From the NCBI GenBank assembly GCA_037074615.1, contig CM073562.1, positions 12,137,001 through 12,201,000 of the forward strand: a stretch of DNA of 64,000 nucleotides. Reading direction: 5' to 3'. Below the pieces are notes generated by a model, which made no database searches, was not told the DNA's origin, and worked only from the letters and a program-made list of their open reading frames with translations. Within the stretch, counting starts at the first letter, position 1, and the number at the start of each line of letters is the position of its first letter. Of the stretch, positions 61,397-64,000 are shown in pieces. Made by a program: the position numbers and the translations under genes. The stretch is from Leucaena leucocephala. Lineage: Eukaryota; Streptophyta; Magnoliopsida; Fabales; Fabaceae.

Positions 61397-61414
61397 TCCC
61401 CGGCAACGGTGCCA
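61397..61414 (-). promoter_or_regulatory. Primer-binding site, tRNA-Asp type
   Basis: The minus strand reads TGGCACCGTTGCCGGGGA, one base from the classical Athila tRNA-Asp site (TGGCGCCGTTGCCGGGGA). It lies 8 bases from the LTR boundary at 61423. Confidence 0.92.
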
Positions 61415-61422
61415 AAATTTGA

Positions 61423-62258
61423 TGTCACTTGTCGTTAGCGCTAAAATTAATTACTAGTTTTAACCCTATATGTATAGGAGCTAACCCTAGGTTGATCTCA
61501 AGGCAGAGTCTATGCGTAGCTTGATTATGATTAATTAAAGTGATTAAGGAATGAATATGGGTAGAGAAGAATATTCGGTTTAATTAAAGCGATAATTGCA
61601 AGAAAGTAAAAAGAGTTAAAGGATACAATTACCAGTAAGTTGGACGTTCCCAAGGATTGATGCATGGCTATCATCGTTCAATAATATATTAGAGTTATAA
61701 CAATTGAATATACTAAGTCCTTAACGTGTAAAATTTTAGACAATCGTCATGGTCATAATCATATAATCCACAATTACACCTAAATCTAGCATACAATTGT
61801 ATCAAGAATGATTAGTGAAGATCCACTTAACATGCGATAAATTAAACAATAAATGATTTGTTCCTCTAACATGGATATTCAATCGAAAACCCTATAACTA
61901 AACATGTGAATCCAACATGAATAATTATAAGAGGAAACTAAGGATATTAAATAAAGAATATCAAATCATAAATTGAAATAATAAATCATAAGGGTTTGAT
62001 CACAAAGATGTCTCAATCGAAACCCTAGGTCTAACATATACAAATCTCAAAACCTAAATCTAGGAAATCATAAATTTGTATAAAGGAAAATATCAAAACA
62101 TAAAATTGTTCAACTCCTAACTCTAAAGCATAGAAACTCAAGCCACTACATCTCTCCTCAAGAACTTAGAAGGAAAATGATGGAATTATGGAAGAGATGA
62201 AGATGATTGTGATGGTGGTGATTGGTGTGTTGAATAGAGGAGCCTTGGGGTCTTTTAT
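61423..62258 (-). repeat. 5' LTR of Athila-type element 2 (interrupted)
   Basis: The inner boundary in plus orientation is TGTCACTTGTCG at 61423. It overlaps the 3' LTR (56206-56287) at 62178-62258 and is then cut by another LTR starting at 62259. The remainder, if present, lies beyond the window. Confidence 0.78.
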
Positions 62259-64000
62259 TGTTATGATTATGAATTTAATTAACGGTTATATGTATATTCA
62301 TTGTAGAATATTTCGAATGGGAAGTGTTAGCCGAATGGTTCAAGAGGCGAGGGAAAAAACGTTTGGCCAGCGTTCGAGTCGCAGCGAAAGCGGAGGTGAT
62401 TTTTTTTCTCTCAGACGCGTGAAATGTCCATTTTGCCCCTCTGTCTATTTCGCACCGAACCTCTGCTTTTCTTCATCATTTTCATTCTTCCTTCCTGCGA
62501 ACCGCGAGCAGAGATGGCAGGCTGTAGCGCGGGTAGGTACGGGACGGCAGAAGCTCAGCGGGCGGCGTGGGAGAAGAGTACACGGCACAGAAGTTCGGCT
62601 GGACGCCTTTAAGAAGCATTCCGCCGATCCCTTCCATTCTGTCAACTTCGAGCTGTGGTGGCTGGAGAGTTTGGGTGGTGAGCGCAGGAGTGCTGCAGGT
62701 TCGGTGTTCTAGCTATAGCGCCGGTAAACACTCCTTCCGGTGGACCACATCCAAGGTGAGCGCCGTCGCCGTGTAGCTTCTGTCTGGCACCATTTTTGTG
62801 CTACTGTAGCAAATCCTCTGCTACTGTAGCAAGTCTGTGATTTCCAGTTCCGTCTTGTTTCTGCCGTGATTCCATTCGGGAAGTGAAGTGGTAAGCTCCT
62901 TGGTCCACATTCTATATGCAGTTCCATCTTTCCTCTTAAGCGGTTGCAGAGTGACCGAGCTCACTCATTTCTATTCAGTGCCATCACCGCTGCTCTGTTT
63001 TAGGCCGTTGCCGTGAGTGCTAGAGGAAGTGGATTGACGCTGTGTACTGTCATCTTCCTGCTTTGTTCCGTGAGTCGGTTGCGGTGACTTCTCAATAGTG
63101 AGAAGGGTGGTAAGTTTCACCCTTTTTCCTTAGTTTTTCCGTGATCATGCTTATGGTTCTGGCGTTGTGAACTTGTGGATTTGGGTAAAGGTTTCTGTCG
63201 CAATGTGTTTAATCTTTGGAAGCATGCTGGGTTGCTGCAGTGTTATATATATGTTTGTCATACTGTGCTCGCGGGTTCTGTGAAGATATGCATTTTGGGT
63301 GCTGCCAATAGTTTTGAACGATGAGCATTTCTGTCACTTTGTTTCTGTGGGTTGTGCGCTGTGTATGTGCCTGTTATGCAGCTGTGGTGAGTGCATGGTT
63401 ATGTTGACAAAGGGATGAGGAAACAAAAACATGTGGTTATATGGAATGAGGTTACGGTTATGAGTTAGAAAGAAAGAAGATAAAGGAAATAGAGTTGCTT
63501 TTGATAGGAATATGTATATATATATGAAATAGGAAACTAATGGAAGTGAATTGTTAGAATTAAGTAGTTGGGAGAGAAATTTTGAAAGTTGTAAAGTTGT
63601 GCAAAAGGGTGTGTTCAAGGTGTAGAAATGATTAAGTGTTTGCCTTTAGATTTGGCTGTAGTTTCAAGGTGATTTAGTCCTGTTGGAGCTTTGAATAGAA
63701 TATTAATACTATTTCGGAATACCAGGGGACGAGAAGTAATCTTGTAACAAGTGTTTGGTGGGAGGAGTAGCGGTATAGGAACGCGGCAGGTGAGTGAATA
63801 ACGTTCCCTAAAATTTATATTTTCAAATGCATTGTCATTTCAAATGATGAATTTCAAAATATGGATTTCGAAAAGCAAGTTTTATGAAAGTATGATTTAA
63901 ATCGTTAGAAATGATTTTCTTTCGATCGATTTACAAAAGATTATGATTATGCATGAAAATGGATAAAGAGGCTTTAGAAAAAGATTTGACAGTGAACTGA
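62259..64000 (+). mobile_element. Gypsy-type LTR inserted in the Athila LTR, incomplete at window end
   Basis: The insertion point is shown by the uninterrupted paralogue at about 56278-56290 (CCTTTTATATAGCC), broken here after CTTTTAT by TGTTATGATTATG. The block GTGAGTGAATAACG at about 63792 and the following A/T-rich part resemble the minus strand of the gypsy LTRs at 23787-35445 (GTGAGTGAATAACG near 27210). No coding sequence lies inside the window. The small ORFs are not retroelement proteins. Confidence 0.6.
62322..62386 (+). other. tRNA-like module near the LTR start
   Basis: TTAGCCGAATGGTTCAAG (A-box, tRNA-Leu/Ser-like) and, about 45 bp on, GCGTTCGAGTC (B-box). A cloverleaf cannot be completed by eye. 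It lies 65 bp after the LTR start, equivalent to the module at 35303-35365. Confidence 0.5.

Noticed and set aside
62188..62776. ORFs up to 174 codons near the window end
   Set aside because: They start in Athila LTR and run across the insertion point at 62259 into another LTR, so they cannot be a real gene.
1..64000. CRISPR arrays, prokaryotic operons, tRNA or rRNA operons
   Set aside because: No regularly spaced repeats or such genes seen. The window is plant nuclear DNA.

Overview
The window is nuclear DNA of a eudicot plant. It carries one apparently functional gene, a TIR-NBS-LRR immune receptor (TNLs are typical of eudicots and absent from grasses), set in nested transposable-element debris with AT-rich spacers and spliceosomal introns. 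No organelle or bacterial features were seen. The species cannot be named from the sequence.

Layout. 1-3745: degenerate repeats, including a decayed acidic-protein ORF and a probable LTR. 3746-8572: a gypsy integrase remnant, a CACTA (TNP2) transposase pseudogene split by a Copia-like solo LTR (4893-6704, TSD GGGAG), and a decayed Ty1/copia pol on the minus strand. 8578-20207: a complete and very young Ty3/gypsy-type element with near-identical 3.16 kb LTRs, TSD AGGCA, PBS and PPT. It codes for only an integrase stub and carries about 4.4 kb of noncoding DNA with a 5S-rRNA-like motif. It sits in an older insert within the copia element, whose protease resumes at 21646-22190. 23787-35445: an old gypsy element with gag, protease and RT remnants. 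Its LTRs are rearranged, one holds about 188 bp of tetranucleotide microsatellite, and another holds a second copy of the solo LTR. 35446-42027: AT-rich spacer with a MITE-like repeat, an NBS pseudogene interrupted by a SINE-like insertion, and a related SINE-like copy.

42028-48268 is the key locus. A 13-exon model, open and in phase throughout, encodes about 1400 residues: TIR, NB-ARC, LRR, C-terminal jelly-roll-like domain, a basic KKRKR stretch, and then an intact-looking Ulp1/C48 cysteine protease domain. Its His-Asp and Gln-Cys spacings equal those of yeast Ulp1. This suggests a TNL with an integrated SUMO-protease-like domain. One intron is GC-AG.

48269-64000: a hAT-like repeat, then two fused Athila-type gypsy derivatives. 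One contains a 5'-truncated CACTA element (DUF4216 and Transposase_24-like ORFs, subterminal repeats, intact right terminus). The other has gag, protease and a tRNA-Asp PBS, and its 5' LTR is invaded by a gypsy LTR that runs off the window and carries a tRNA-like module near its start.

All gene calls and splice sites were read by eye from motifs. No database search, alignment program or transcript data were available.
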